Shown here piece by piece: positions 34,087-45,379 of a stretch of 64,000 nt of DNA (position 1 is its first letter; the number at the start of each line of letters is the position of its first letter). The notes under the pieces are model-generated. The model made no database searches, had not been told where the DNA came from, and was given only the letters and a program-made list of their open reading frames with translations. The position numbers and the translations under genes were made by a program. Origin of the DNA: Streblospio benedicti (lineage: Eukaryota; Annelida; Polychaeta; Spionida; Spionidae); contig CM032669.1 in NCBI GenBank assembly GCA_019095985.1, positions 41,086,922-41,150,921 on the forward strand, read 5' to 3'.

Positions 34087-34479
34087 TGCTTTTCAATAAA
34101 CATGACAATTTATGTCACAAAACGAGAATAATTTTCATTTATATAGTTAAATGCTCAAGATTTAAGCATATTGTGGTAGACTTTTAAAGAAAGCACTAGT
34201 CTCAGATTTGACTGATCTTTGCTGCTAAAACCTAAGACAGCTCAACACAAATCCGGATCATCTTGTGACTCCGCCCCATCCCTCACAATCAGCAGTGATG
34301 GAATCTGGCAGTAAAAGATGGTTCTGCCATCCCCCAGTCAGTTCAATGTGTCCACATCACGGCTCAACCCTTTACTGGTGGATTTAGTCCCTGAGAAATG
34401 TTCATGGTTTTCATACAGGGGTGGGGGAGGGGAACATAGTGAAGGTTTAACCACTGTTTAGTTAAATCAGAGATCTATG

Positions 34480-34560
34480 TTGGTAAATTTGAGCTTATTG
34501 TAGGCTTTATCCTAAAATGCATTTGCTGCTTTAGCCACTAAAGTGTTTAAGCAATGCGTG
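34480..34560 (+). repeat. Dispersed copy of the 56739 array unit
   Basis: TTTGAGCTTATTGTAGGCTTT, then CTGCTTTAGCCACTAAAGTG and TTAAGCAATGCG, parallels 57262-57335 (GAGCTTATTTTAGGCTTT ... GCATTAGTCACTAAGAT ... AAGCAATACAC). Confidence 0.6.
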
Positions 34561-34706
34561 CCATACATCACTGGGGATGATGCATCTCTGCTGAAAATGG
34601 TTCAATATTAATTCATCCATCAAACCGTTTATCAGTCGAATGACTTTCGGCATTTTGGATTTTTGTCAGTAGTACATTTGAGATGGTGATATGCAATATT
34701 AACATT

Positions 34707-34887
34707 TACAGCAAAGCCTCACTATAGTATTTTTTATCTTAATTTTTCTCTTATCTCGAGGTTAATTTCATTTTCCTTCAATGACAAACATAAACATATC
34801 AAATGTTTACATCGAATATTGACTATCGAATATCTGAAACATAGCACTGTTATCACTACAGCTTTTAGATAACGGGGCTATACTGTA
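34707..34887. mobile_element. Family P2 MITE (pogo/Tigger-like), diverged
   Basis: ACAGCAAAGCCTCACTATAG at the left, ATAACGGGGCTATACTGTA at the right, and CTCTTATCTCGAGG plus TATCGAATATCTG inside. Confidence 0.7.
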
Positions 34888-35069
34888 CTATTTACAACTG
34901 CCATTTTAGGTTTGAAACTTTGTATTGTAGATCAACTTTTCTGCTCCGCCTTTTCGCCAGTAATCATCAAGTATTCTTGGGAGAATACATTCAAGTTTGA
35001 CTTGACCAGGATCTCCAGTACTGAGAAAGACATGCACAATATAATACGTACCATCAGGCTCAAGTGTAA

Positions 35070-35195
35070 CTCCAATTAGTGGTCTCATTAGAAGGATGGT
35101 CTTTTATTTAGGTATATATGTAGGCTTGAGACAAAGAAAAAGGTCTTACTATCCACATGCTCTCATTATACAGGTGCTCTTTTTAGCAAGTTATA
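35070..35195 (+). mobile_element. Family P MITE, diverged
   Basis: GTAACTCCAATTAGTGGTCTC, TAGGCTTGAGAC and AAAAGGTCTTACTA. The right end is not recognisable. Confidence 0.55.
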
Positions 35196-35449
35196 CCAAA
35201 AAATGTAAACCCAGCAGCATTCACATCCCAGGTTTTGACCAGTGTAGCTTGCATGCCAATCGCCAATACATCATGGATTTGTCATGTTGCCTCCACTTTC
35301 CACTTATTACCATGTCGCTGTGTATTAATCCTGCGCCACGGATCCATCATGGATCAATCCTGCATGCCCCATCCATCTCCCTGATTGACACCTCCTCCAA
35401 ATTAGACCCTGTGGCAGGCAGCAGTAAATTGTAGTGATAAACTGGCAGC

Positions 35450-35980
35450 TATAAATAAGGCAGGATGGACAGCCGTCAATCATGGGTCTAAATAAGGGAA
35501 GATAGACAGCCGTCAATCATTGGTGTTGATGGGAGAACTTTATAGTGAATCAAGCCATTCATTAGTCCAGGGGTGTAGCCAGTCACTAACCATTCTACCT
35601 CATAACATGATTCGCTGTTTATCTTGTATTATATATGAAAGCAGATCTCAATTATGGGTTTATTTGGAACATTAAGCGAGTGAAAAGCTACACCTTAGTT
35701 TCAGGGTTGTTAACCACCTAACTAAACTGGCAGATCCGGGTTTTTGGAAAGGGGGGTGCACTTAAGGGATCTGATGGATTTCATATGTGCAATCGATAGC
35801 AGACGTGCCAATAACCCTATGAAAATAAACTCAATTTCCATGCGCGCTCCGCCCCCCTGGATCTGCCCATGCACCCCCTCTTGCCAACCCATACCCTGAT
35901 TGCCTGTCTGTCTTGTCTCATTTACGGCATCATAAATTAAGGAAGATAGGCAGCCATCAATCATGGTGTTGAGGAGAAAG
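35450..35980 (+). repeat. Three copies of a 39-bp unit
   Basis: AAATAAGGCAGGATGGACAG and CCGTCAATCATGGG (35453) recur at 35492 and, with changes, at 35934 (AAATTAAGGAAGATAGGCAG, CCATCAATCATGG). The family G copy at 35729 lies between units 2 and 3. Confidence 0.85.
35729..35867. mobile_element. Family G MITE, intact ends
   Basis: GGCAGATCCGGGTTTTTGG and GCCCCCCTGGATCTGCC form clean terminal inverted repeats around a 139-bp element. Confidence 0.85.
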
Positions 35981-36050
35981 ATTCAGTGGATTGAGTGTTT
36001 CCTTAGTTTCAAGGGTGGATCCAGGCCATATTGATATGTATACACTTGCT

Positions 36051-36090
36051 GGCAGATCCAGGTTTTTCAATATGACAAATCTATGATGTA
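36051..36090. mobile_element. Family G MITE, one end only
   Basis: GGCAGATCCAGGTTTTTCAA with no matching right end nearby. GTGGATCCAGGCC at 36015 may be a second worn end. Confidence 0.45.
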
Positions 36091-36289
36091 TTGACAAACG
36101 GCATGCAAGTTACACTGATCAAAACCTGTGGAGGTTGGTGGGTTACAATCCTGTTACATGTTCTAGTATAATTTGCTACATCGACCACCTTTGCAATGCG
36201 AGTATGCGACTATCTGTATAATAAGACCATTTTGTTCATGATGTATTGGCAATCAGCATGCAAGTAACACTGATCAAAATCCTAAGATA

Positions 36290-36405
36290 CTGCCCTCAGG
36301 TAGTCTCAATAGAGGCAATCTTTTATGGGGATTTGTGGTGAGCTCTTTATGAAGGCTTCGGACCATCTTATTGCGGAGGTGGTCTCAATTGGAGGTTCTA
36401 CTGTA
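36290..36405 (+). mobile_element. Family P MITE, left part lost or displaced
   Basis: CAGGTAGTCTCAATAGAGGC, TTTATGAAGGCTTCGG and the right end TTGGAGGTTCTACTGTA. A loose fragment at 36180-36235 (AATAAGACCATTTTG) may be a second copy. Confidence 0.75.
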
Positions 36406-36483
36406 TATGCCAGATGCTGGGATTCTAAAGAGTGCATTCTTCATCTTAAATAAGCTGATGCACAAGATTGTTCTTCAGCATTT

Positions 36484-36560
36484 ACATGTAACATAGGTAC
36501 AGGTCATCTAGTTGAAAGATCATGTGAATGGATCTTAGTGCGGAGCACGGTAATGGCTTG
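36484..36560 (+). repeat. SINE tail fragment
   Basis: ACATAGGTACAGGTCATCTAG then GAAAGATCATGTGAATGG matches the tail at 37015-37060. It lies directly beside the GGGGTGACACA motif at 36574. Confidence 0.5.
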
Positions 36561-36919
36561 CGCATGACTTGAAGGGGTGACACAGGATAGTGGAACATGG
36601 AACATGGGGCAAAAAAAATAGTGGAACATGGAAAATAGGGGTAAAAAAATAGTGGAACATGGAACATAGGAAGTCATAGTGGAACATGGAACATGGCATT
36701 TCCCTTAATTTTTTCGCAATTTGTTTTGCAATTTTACTGTGTTTCAAATAAATTTTACGCTAATTTTGTTCAATAGGAGAGGTTTCAAAAGGCACTCAGG
36801 ATCACATTGTATTGCAGTGTCGCAATCATCTAGCCTATGTTTGGTTTCTACAGCATCTGCCTAATGTGCTTCTTTGGCTGAGGTGAATAGGCAGGTAGAC
36901 TCGTGAACAGAAGGTTAGT

Positions 36920-37100
36920 GTTTTCATTTATGAGTTGGCTCTGTTTGTGAGTGTTGAGCAAAGGCATACCTAAATAAGGTTGCACACAGCAAACTCATAC
37001 CTGTGGCACCTACACATTAATTAGGTACAGGTCATTGGATTGAAAGAGTATGTGAGTGATTGTGTGAGTAATTAGCTTCAGTGTGTAGAATGTAAAGTCG
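36920..37100 (+). repeat. SINE of the 31676 family, head worn
   Basis: GTGTTGAGCAAAGGC, CAGCAAACTCATACCTGTGG, CACCTACACATTAATTAGG and TACAGGTCATTGGATTG match the body and tail of the 31676 copy. Confidence 0.65.
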
Positions 37101-37564
37101 TGAGAGCCAGACTTGGATCACAACTATGAACTACCACATTTACATTAACTGGTACATCTACCTAACTAAAACCTCTAAAAGTTTGCAACAGTTATCTTTT
37201 CCTCGACATTTTTACAGTGCTCAAGCTGCCACGTATACATTCCAGTACTGAGTGTGAATGCTCAGTAAGTGCTTGTAGACAGTTGCACCCCTACTCCAGA
37301 GCTTCAATATGCCAATTTCAGAGTATCCATATTTATAATGCCTTTGCACAAAGGATCTGGGCTGGGTGGTAGGATAAGGCTTTGAAAGTTCAAACCTATT
37401 CTCATTTTGTATTATAAAAGTTGATGCAGAAAATGGCTCAGATTGCATGTGAGCACACAAAATTTCAAAATTTCATTGGGGTAGGATGCCCCTAAAGCCC
37501 CAATGGTTAGAGGCCATCCAAAAATACCCTATGCATTTTCATGGTTTTTGTGTTTTTCGTGGTT

Positions 37565-37640
37565 TGGAAAAATCAGGGAAAATTAGAATTGAATCAGGGA
37601 AAAATCAGGAAAAAATTAGGGAAAAATCAGGGAAAACGGA
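37565..37640 (+). repeat. AATCAGGGAAAA short tandem repeat
   Basis: Five or so degenerate units of 11-16 bp, such as AATCAGGGAAAA and ATTAGGGAAAA. Confidence 0.8.
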
Positions 37641-38124
37641 AATGAAAATCCTGTGACTACCCTGCAAGGATTTTCAGTGTTTCGCAAAATTGTTGACAGA
37701 TTTTAGTCTACATCCCCATAATATGGAACTGGATAGTGATTTACATAGATCAACTGTGTCACTTCAAATGAAGCAAAATCCATATTTTTGTTGTTCCATG
37801 AGCATGAGCTCTACATTGGCTGAAAGCTGAAGCATACATGGCTCATGTACATACCATATGATTACACTGAGAATATATTGAATAAAAGCGAAAGTTCTAG
37901 GTCTTTGTCCCTCATATTTGTCCTTCATATAGGTTAAAATTTGTTATATCGAATGTGATATGATTAAAGAGAATTATGAAGACCTCAACAATTCAAGTAT
38001 AAGGAAATCAAACCATTTTGCCCTTCATTTTCAAAATATGCTCAAATTTGACAAGGTGCCCCAATACCAGAAAATAAATGGCAAATTTGATGACGGACCG
38101 GTTTCTCTTTCTCTGAACGTTATT

Positions 38125-38334
38125 GCGTCGCTTCAGCAGCTGAAGCAAAAGCCTAGTGATCGTCTTGTTTCTAACTATGTATGTCTCCTGACAGGCTGGC
38201 GCATTTACCGATAAACCGATTTGGTTCAAACTTTACACAACTAAGAGGTGTGAGACAACACCAAAGACAAGTGATTCAATTTTGGGCACTTTCAAATTAA
38301 AGTGGATATTTTTCAATAACTGCTGAAGCAACGC
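38125..38334 (-). mobile_element. Family Q MITE with GCGTYGCTTCAGCAG ends
   Basis: Starts GCGTCGCTTCAGCAGC and ends CTGCTGAAGCAACGC, giving 15-bp inverted ends with one mismatch over 210 bp. ATT lies at both outer edges as a possible target duplication. The reverse complement matches 11101-11307 along most of its length, including GTTGTGTAAAGTTTGAAC and TTTGCTTCAGCTGCTGA-like sequence. I do not know this family by name. Confidence 0.7.
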
Positions 38335-38339
38335 ATTGA

Positions 38340-39015
38340 AAGATGATGTTGGGGTCCGCGGTTAGGACAGCCGATATTACATTACTATTTCTTTATGTTA
38401 TATTATAAAACAGCTTTGCAGCCGCCCAAATACTTTTTGCTATTTGTATTTTGAATATATTTGCCTATATCGTCTAAGTGATCTGATTGTACTATAAAAA
38501 TTTAGATATAAAGAATTGCGTGCTATGTTTGCAATTAACATGAACATTTAATCAGTAGAATCATGCATTTTTGAGAAACATGTGCTGTATGACATGATAT
38601 ATTAGCTACAATAATAAGTAAACTCGCAAGTATGCGTGGATTATTACAAAATACTAACGATATGATATTTTTGAAAATTATCATAACGTACTCAGTGTAC
38701 CAGGCTGCTGTAAACTTTTTAGAATAGTGAAATGCGTGATTGTGTCATCTCTTTGGTAAAATCTTTGGTAAACTCTTTTACACTATTCATAATACAGTCG
38801 TACATAAATCTAATGGTACAATATCTTCAGTTACTTATGAATTGATTAACAAACCTGATTTGTATGAGGATGCTATGCTTTAGACTACGGTACACGTTAC
38901 ACGTTTTATTATATACACGATAGACTTCAATTCTTCAAGCAACAAAGCTGTCCTGGTAATTCCGCATAATATAAAGAATTGCTTAAAAATGTATTCAATT
39001 TTTTTCTTGGGGTCA
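38340..39015. other. AT-rich stretch inside the GGGGTGACACA-bounded region
   Basis: No transposase frame and no known repeat. AAATCTTTGGTAAA occurs twice near 38760. Confidence 0.5.
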
Positions 39016-39226
39016 TTTTCATAGTGGAACATGAAACATGATAAATTATAGTGGAACGTGGAACATAGGGGTAAGAAAATAGTGGAACATGGAACATAGG
39101 GATAAGAAAATAGTGGAACATGGATCTCAGGAGAGATGTGTCACCCCACTCATGACTAAGTGCTGCCCAGTACAACACAGCTTCTCCATCTAGATCACTC
39201 GATGGGTTCAGCTTATAAGTTTTCTC

Positions 39227-39350
39227 CATAGAGAGGTGGTCTTCTATATATGCTCCTTGTTGTCTCTTTGCGGTGGTTGGACCGTGAAAATGGTCTTATT
39301 ATAGATACACTCTCTTTATTTAGGTGGTCTTAATATAAGGCTCTACTGTA
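39227..39350 (+). mobile_element. Family P MITE, left end lost
   Basis: AGAGAGGTGGTCTTC, AAAATGGTCTTATTATAG and the right end AGGCTCTACTGTA. Confidence 0.8.
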
Positions 39351-39519
39351 AAAACACACCAGGCAAGTCGATTGTTGTTTAAATGCCTAGATTTAATCAT
39401 TGGGGAATGTTAACTGATGTATACAGAGATCTAGACGGGTTTAAGCTTGAAGATTTTACAAATCTTCAAAAAGACGACTCCACAGTTTAATGTACAAACA
39501 GAGAATCTTAATTAATCGG

Positions 39520-39840
39520 CCCTAAAGCCTCCGAAAACCCACACACCATACATTCCCCCTGTTCCACGTCCACTGAGCAGAATGGTAAAGCCCTAACTTC
39601 CGGAAGCAGCCATCTTTCTAGCGCAAGTATAAATGACCATAAATGAGCAGGCGCCGTAAGATTAAGCGCCCCATTGTACAAATAGCCATTTCGCACTGAG
39701 AGATATGTAGGGGAAAGATTAGGGCACACGTTTGCCGCGTCCGCTGCCATTACGTCTTCCTACGCCAGACGTACAACCGCATTACGTCTTCCTACTCGAG
39801 ATGTACAACGTACCACTTGGCCATTTCCTCGTGCACGTGA
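39520..39840. promoter_or_regulatory. GC-rich island with ETS and YY1-like sites
   Basis: CTTCCGGAAG (39598) is a palindromic ETS core, and GCCATCTT follows within 12 bases. AGTATAAATGACCATAAATG and two 30-bp tandem units follow. The pairing resembles CpG promoters. Confidence 0.4.
39748..39810 (+). repeat. Two 30-bp tandem units in a CpG-rich island
   Basis: CATTACGTCTTCCTACGCC then AGACGTACAACCG is followed at once by CATTACGTCTTCCTACTCG then AGATGTACAACG. Confidence 0.9.
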
Positions 39841-40069
39841 TAAAGTAGTGTCGTCTGCTACTGGTGATGAGCTACTGCAGGAAGATTGTGATAAAATATG
39901 ACTATTGCCTGATCCTTCTTACTTGTTCCCTCTTATTTGGCATGCAAGTCTTGTAGCACACTATGTTTAAATCAGGGCTTGTTAACAACAATTGCGTTGG
40001 GGTGTTATTTTGAAGGTTTTATGAGCTCATCTTTTGCAGAGCTGCATTCATCTAAATTGATGTAGGCCT

Positions 40070-40270
40070 ACAGTAGAACCTCCAATTAAGATTACGGTAA
40101 TACCTCTATAGACTCTATAGAAAAGAACCAACCCTGTAATAGATTATTTCTTGTGGTTACACACTTAAAATAACACGTGATAACAGCCAACCTCCATAAA
40201 CAGACCACCTGTCTATTGGGAACACAAAAGGCGAAAACCCATGTAGTCTCAATAGAAAGGTTCCACTGTG
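40070..40270 (-). mobile_element. Family P MITE, full length
   Basis: Starts ACAGTAGAACCTCCAATTAAG and ends GAAAGGTTCCACTGTG. It is slightly long because of small internal additions and joins the island at 40260-40620. Confidence 0.85.
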
Positions 40271-40620
40271 GTCAGCCTTTATGTGGTGGCGGTGGATATG
40301 TAGCTGCGCTGCCCCTGTAATTCACCCAAATGGCTGGCAAGATTTGTGGCCAATTTAAGCTGCTCCTTTGCTTGACACGGTGTAAAGACATTGCAGAATG
40401 CCGGGAATAAACCCGCGCACAATGAAGACTGGTGGTCCAGCGAAACACTGGGCAGGATGAGCAATTTGCGCCCAATGAAGAAAGATGGCCGCTTGCCTTC
40501 ACCCTGCCACAGCCCCAATGGAGATATAGGAACCCGGGCTGCCACGGTCCCAATAGAGATGTAGGGTGCGCGCCAAATAGGTGCGTAGTCACTGTTTACT
40601 TGTAGATTAGGCTGGGGCGA
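40260..40620. promoter_or_regulatory. GC-rich island with an AAGATGGCCGC word
   Basis: CAGCCTTTATGTGGTGGCGG and GAAAGATGGCCGC (40482-40494). ACCCGGGCTGCC follows. It is fused to the family P copy ending at 40270. Confidence 0.4.
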
Positions 40621-40689
40621 GTGGTCAACCTAGGTGGAATGAAGATGAAGTAGGGCCTAGTGGGAGCTGGAGCTATAGCCTTTGTCAAG

Positions 40690-40772
40690 GTTAAAGATAA
40701 GTAAATATGTGTGGGTAAGTGGGTAAGCAAGTAGGCAACTAAGTAAGCAAGCAAGTAAGCAAGCACATATAC
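40690..40772 (+). repeat. Decayed AAGT/AAGC microsatellite
   Basis: Units such as TAAGCAAGTAGGCAACTAAG in irregular order, like a worn relative of the AAGT arrays at 58235 and 60030. Confidence 0.75.
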
Positions 40773-41009
40773 CGGTATAAGTACATATGTATTGGTAAGT
40801 GTCGTGTCACTAGCATTGCAGATGGTTATCCCTACTGCACCATTTTCATTCATCAAGATAATCGTCTAGCTAGGCAGAGACACTTACACTGGGGTGGCTG
40901 CTTGTGGTACTGCCAGCTAAAAATGCTCATATACAATGATCATAAGAAATTACATGCAAAATGTCCACAGTATTTTAAAATGATGAAAATAATGTCTATG
41001 ACAAAGTCT

Positions 41010-41290
41010 CCAGTGGAGCATCAATGGGCTGCTGGTGGTGGCAACCCCCCACCCCTCCCCCGGCAACAAGACAGATGACCGCGGGGGTCATTTGTTACCG
41101 CGACAGGACAGGTGGCAAAGCACTAGCTCACCGAAAGTGGGTAAAGAAGACAGGGGATAAAGCCAGGAGGGCGAGTCCGGGCCTGACAGTGACACATGGC
41201 GATCCGAGTGCAAGATGGATCGCCCGCGACATGCCCCCCCGTAACCTGCTACAACACTAACGCCAGCAGGCAGGAGCAGCAGCAGATGAC
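41010..41290. promoter_or_regulatory. CpG-rich island
   Basis: ACCGCGGGGGTCATTTG, TTACCGCGACAGGACAGG and GATCGCCCGCGACATGCC. Confidence 0.35.
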
Positions 41291-41645
41291 ATTAGCGCAT
41301 TGTCTTGCTCTCACAACAGATATGGATTGAGTGTGGGTGTGATGGGTGAGGGTCAAGAGATGCTGCATCCCTCTTCTTTTGTGAAGTCTTTTTACTCACA
41401 TTCCCCTCTTGGGGGACCTTTTACTAACCGTCTACCTTCAACATTTTTGTCACACAATTTCTTTTTTTTAAATACATCTATCTCTTCATGTTACCCCCCC
41501 TCGGTGGCGTCGTCGTTGGTGGCGGCGGCAGCACCAGCAACAATAACAACACCACGACCAGCAGCAGCAGTAACAGCAGTCCTGGCTGTGGAGGCGCCCT
41601 TCCCCATCCAACCATACAAAGGTTATAGATGGTCACTTATCAATC

Positions 41646-41965
41646 ACGAATACAAGCACTCATCCTTATTAAATATACAAATTTGTTTGTTAATCTAATT
41701 AATAATTAATTAATTGGCTTCAGACACCAGTAACTTTATGTATTTTACCTGTGGTATTGACAAATTGCACAGTGGACTGAGATTGTCATAAAAAAATGAA
41801 TTGCATACTTTTTAGAAAAAATATCATACATATATGAATATAAGCACTAATTTTTCAAAGATAATATGCAAATGAGCTGTTCTGATTGGCTGCAGACACA
41901 AGTAGCTTTATGGACGTTGAGTGTGGCATTGATACATGGCACAGTAGACTGGGGCGGGTGAAGCC
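41646..41965 (+). repeat. Direct duplication, period about 187 bp, AT-rich then GC-rich
   Basis: ACGAATACAAGCACT (41647) and ATGAATATAAGCACT (41834) start the units. Both continue with GATTGGCTGCAGACAC-like sequence, AGTAACTTTATG / AGTAGCTTTATGG and GCACAGTRGACTG. Confidence 0.8.
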
Positions 41966-41969
41966 CTCT

Positions 41970-43325
41970 ATCCCGAGATGGATGGGAGATGCACCTAGAT
42001 GATCCTCCCTCACCTCAGGCCAGACAAACGCCTGATCAGGGGAGGAAGGACTGACCTGGGGGCCAGTGGACGTGGCCACAAATCATGGGAGATTGGCTGG
42101 TGGTGGAGGGAGGGAGAGCGAGAATGGGGTGTTTTATGGGGGCTTTGTGATTTTATCTCTTGTACTATGGGCTTATAGATCCTTTGTAAAGGTGGAGGGT
42201 TCATGAATCATATGTGCATATCATTCTAGAGTGCCTTATTCTATAGCGGATTATGTTGTACTACAAACCATTATGCAATTATTAGAACAAGGAAGTTGGA
42301 AAGGGAGGGAAGGAGAAAATGTTTTGTATAAATGCATTGCCTTTTATCTCTTGGAAGATTGCACTAAGGACCGTGTGTATTAAGTAGCATGTATAGAAGT
42401 TTTTTTTATTAACAAGCAGCATTTGTAGAATTGTTTTTAAGCAACTATCGTATAGATAAGAAGTAAGTTTTCCATAATGCGTACAAAAGTAAGCTTTCAG
42501 ACGGCACACACAAATTGAATGAATCATAGCTCTACCCTGCTTGCAAACTACCATTAGATTAATTACATGTTGTTGGCAGCACCAAGTTTCCCACAAGCCT
42601 GGTGCTCTATCATCCTGTTTGCAAAGCTCATAAGTAGGCAAGACAGATGGACAGTTTTGTCAGCGTAGGTTAATCAGAAAGTGCTAGTTCATAGTTGCCC
42701 TGCCATACAAGTGGGCTCTAGGCATGCAAACACCTAGTTGGAGGCCTCACCACCGCCAGGTGCTGCAGGAGAGATAGGGGAAGATGCAAAGGCCATTTGA
42801 GATTGACACGCCATCCTAAATATGCTTCTGTCATTTCTATTGTGTACTAATGAATTCCCAGCTACAGATTTATCACTGCAATGTCCGCTTAACTCCTAAA
42901 CCGGGTGATGAATGCGCGCCAAATGGAAAGATGAATGGTCGATGCTGCAGAAAATGGATTTGCAAATGGGAGTTCAGCACGGCTACCCTATTCTCAATCT
43001 TCATTTGTGTACTTGGAGGTGGCATATTTCATAATTTCATAATCGCCCCCAATGTCAACAAGTTCAGCCAGTGAGTAATAACTGCTGCCCACCGCGACTG
43101 TAAATCACTTCTACAGCGGACGGCCCCATAAATATAATGGAATGCATATGATATCAGCCAGAATCACCAATCTTGTAAGACAAGTATGCAATAAAGAAGC
43201 ATTAAGTGCGCAAATCTCATAAGCACATGACTTTGATGCAGTCACTTTATAACAATAAGCTCCTACAAAGGGGGATTTTGTACGCAGCAATGCTATAACT
43301 CACACACGGCTCTATTATTACAAGC
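41970..43325. other. Mixed stretch, nothing recognised
   Basis: A GC-richer part at 41950-42120 follows the duplication at 41646, then AT-rich DNA. The 119-codon minus frame at 42282-42641 has no known motif. Confidence 0.5.
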
Positions 43326-43329
43326 TTAT

Positions 43330-44000
43330 GATACAGAAAGACCCAGAGACGCCAATAAATCAGCCAGTGCTTTATTTAAAACTGGTGGAGACAAGTGTTA
43401 GCGCGGCATGCAAATATGTCATCAGCCCCCGGGCTAGCCCCGACCACCAGCCTCAAACATCAACTCCTGCTACTGCACCAACAACGCAAACACCGCTGCT
43501 GATAAACACTACATGACAGCGGGCGGAATTTCCTAATAAAGCTCAGCGCAAAACGAGGCTGCTGCGGTGGTAGTGGTATTTCCCCATAATTGAAAGCTGC
43601 GTGAGTGATGGGCGCCGACCCGGCCCCTTGTGGTGGCCATCTCTCATCGTGACAGCGTTTGTCAGGCCTTAAAGACTGATTGGCCCTAATTACCCGGGCT
43701 GTAAGCCGCGAGAGACCCCGGCTCCCCCACCCCCCGGGGGCGACCCCCAGATACAAACACGCAATCACCGCTTATCCCTGCAGCAAGCCCACAGCCCGGG
43801 GTGGTGGTGGGCCACTTCAAAGGGTCGAGGCTGACAATACCGGCCACACGGCATCTTGACTGACGGGCGTCCCACGCATTGAGGGCAGCGCCACGGCAGG
43901 TAATCAGGCCGCCGGTGTCGCCTTTCGCCGGCCATCTTGTTAGGCATGTTGCCGGGGATGTAAAGCAAGACCCGGTACGGTGGGGTGCCATTCAGCCACT
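43330..44000. promoter_or_regulatory. Largest CpG-rich island in the window
   Basis: GTTAGCGCGGCATGC, CGGGCGGAATTTCC, GGGCGCCGACCCGGCC and CGCCGGCCATCTTG (a YY1-like site near 43925). Two overlapping antisense frames of about 100 codons (43460-43991) come from the lack of stop codons in GC-rich DNA and are not recognised. Confidence 0.45.
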
Positions 44001-44379
44001 ACCTGAAGGCGTTGTCTCCTTATAATGCATTCAGTTGATGTTCGGTTATCTAGGTAAATGCCCCACTTGGACGCCAGTGCCGTTTTGTCGGTGGCGACTT
44101 GTGTGCTGTTGCGAATGTGTTGAAACTATGGGGGGAGCTTTCCTTAAACTTAGATGAAACGTACAGCGGGCTTACTGCTGTGTGTCTAAATCAAACCATG
44201 AGTAGAGGTGGTGTTTATAATATTTGATTAGTTTATATATTGATGTTTCAACCTAAAATATATGACGTGATACATGCACAATTGTAGCACAAAGAAGCAA
44301 ATAGAGGTACTCATTGTTTGATGGAAGAAGCAACCAAATCTCGGTTACAGAATCTTCAATTTAATAAGAACACCCTTAT

Positions 44380-44510
44380 AATGTATTATATAATGTCGTC
44401 ATATCGCCCAAGCCTTTCGAAAGAGGCAACCTTGAACCTCAAGAAAGAGACCACCTTGCTATTGAGTCCAGTAGAGAGGCCCTATAATATATACATGGGT
44501 TTAAGTGACA
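44380..44510 (-). mobile_element. Family P MITE fragment
   Basis: GAACCTCAAGAAAGAGACC and ACCTTGCTATTGAGTCC match the right half of a minus copy. Ends are not resolved. Confidence 0.45.
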
Positions 44511-44704
44511 TGGCGACACGGTCATTTTGTGAGCCACTTGTACATGTAAAAGTGACATATTGAAAATCTGTATCTGTTGATACGAGACACACGCATATTT
44601 CTACTTTTTATAAATCATATTAAATAGTGACCAATGAACTTTTTGGAATGTCATAAAAATGGACACAGAGACACTGCATTTATTTTCAGACCCATGTAAG
44701 GCTG

Positions 44705-44753
44705 TAGTAGAGGTAAGTTCCCCCGGCGGTCCTAATATAAGGCCCTTCTGTAT
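44705..44753 (-). mobile_element. Family P MITE, small fragment
   Basis: GTAGTAGAGGTAAG and GGTCCTAATATAAGG then CCTTCTGTA. Only a collapsed pair of ends can be seen. Confidence 0.35.
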
Positions 44754-45379
44754 TAAGACCCTCCTCTAAGAGCCCCTTACACAGCCAGCTAATGAGATCT
44801 GTAATAGGACACGAGCTCCCTTTTTATTAGTCAAATCAACAAGGCTTCACACCAAAGTGAGAGCTCACGCTTAAGATCAGAGGATATTGCTGCCAGCCAA
44901 GAACATGTGCTTCCTTGTTTGGCACTTTTTGGAGAGCTCCTCTTCCCTGTGAAATATGATGACGCATTCAGAGGCTCATTTTTACATGATTAGTACCTGT
45001 TAATTTGATGGTTGTAATGCAATGTAATAATGTTCAAATCAAGTTCCTTTTTATGGATGTTAATGAATTGGAAGAATGGAGTTAGAAGACATGCGACCTT
45101 GCCACTGCGTACTGTTTCTGGTGAGCCAATCTCTGTATTGAGTATCGCACCAATGGTGAAGTGATGACATGATCAGGCCAGGATGCTGCTGATACGAGAA
45201 TTAAATATATCAATATTGTCAACCTCACCAATGTTGATGTCCAGAGTCAAGTGATAGGTCTAATAACAGCAGGCAGCAAAGATCGGTGCGTCAATATCTA
45301 ACTGCTAAAAAGGCTACTACATGTATGATGCAGATATATCCATAAATCCCCTCACGCCAAAACCATAACTACCAATACA

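Larger units (their letters stand above)
36574..39147. other. Region bounded by inverted GGGGTGACACA ends with GGAACATGG minisatellites
   Basis: GGGGTGACACA (36574-36584) and TGTGTCACCCC (39137-39147) face each other 2.57 kb apart. Just inside each is a short array of GTGGAACATGGAACAT units spaced by A/T-rich links (36589-36697, 39021-39125), both in the same direction. Flanks outside also look alike in inverted sense. It may be one non-autonomous DNA transposon with later insertions (SINE at 36920, family Q at 38125), or two separate copies. No transposase is seen. Confidence 0.4.
44005..45375. other. Unique stretch with two family P scraps
   Basis: Only the fragments near 44380 and 44705 are recognised. 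Confidence 0.5.

Noticed and set aside
41300-41698. 132-codon plus frame
   Set aside because: Low-complexity Ala/Pro/Thr part comes from GGC/CAG triplets at 41510-41585. No known motif, and the AT-rich end is non-coding in style.
42282-42641. 119-codon minus frame
   Set aside because: Cys-rich with no motif. Its DNA has short internal repeats, and its composition looks like random AT-rich sequence.
43460-43991. Overlapping antisense frames of about 100 codons
   Set aside because: Expected by chance in a long CpG-rich island with few stops. No recognised domain.
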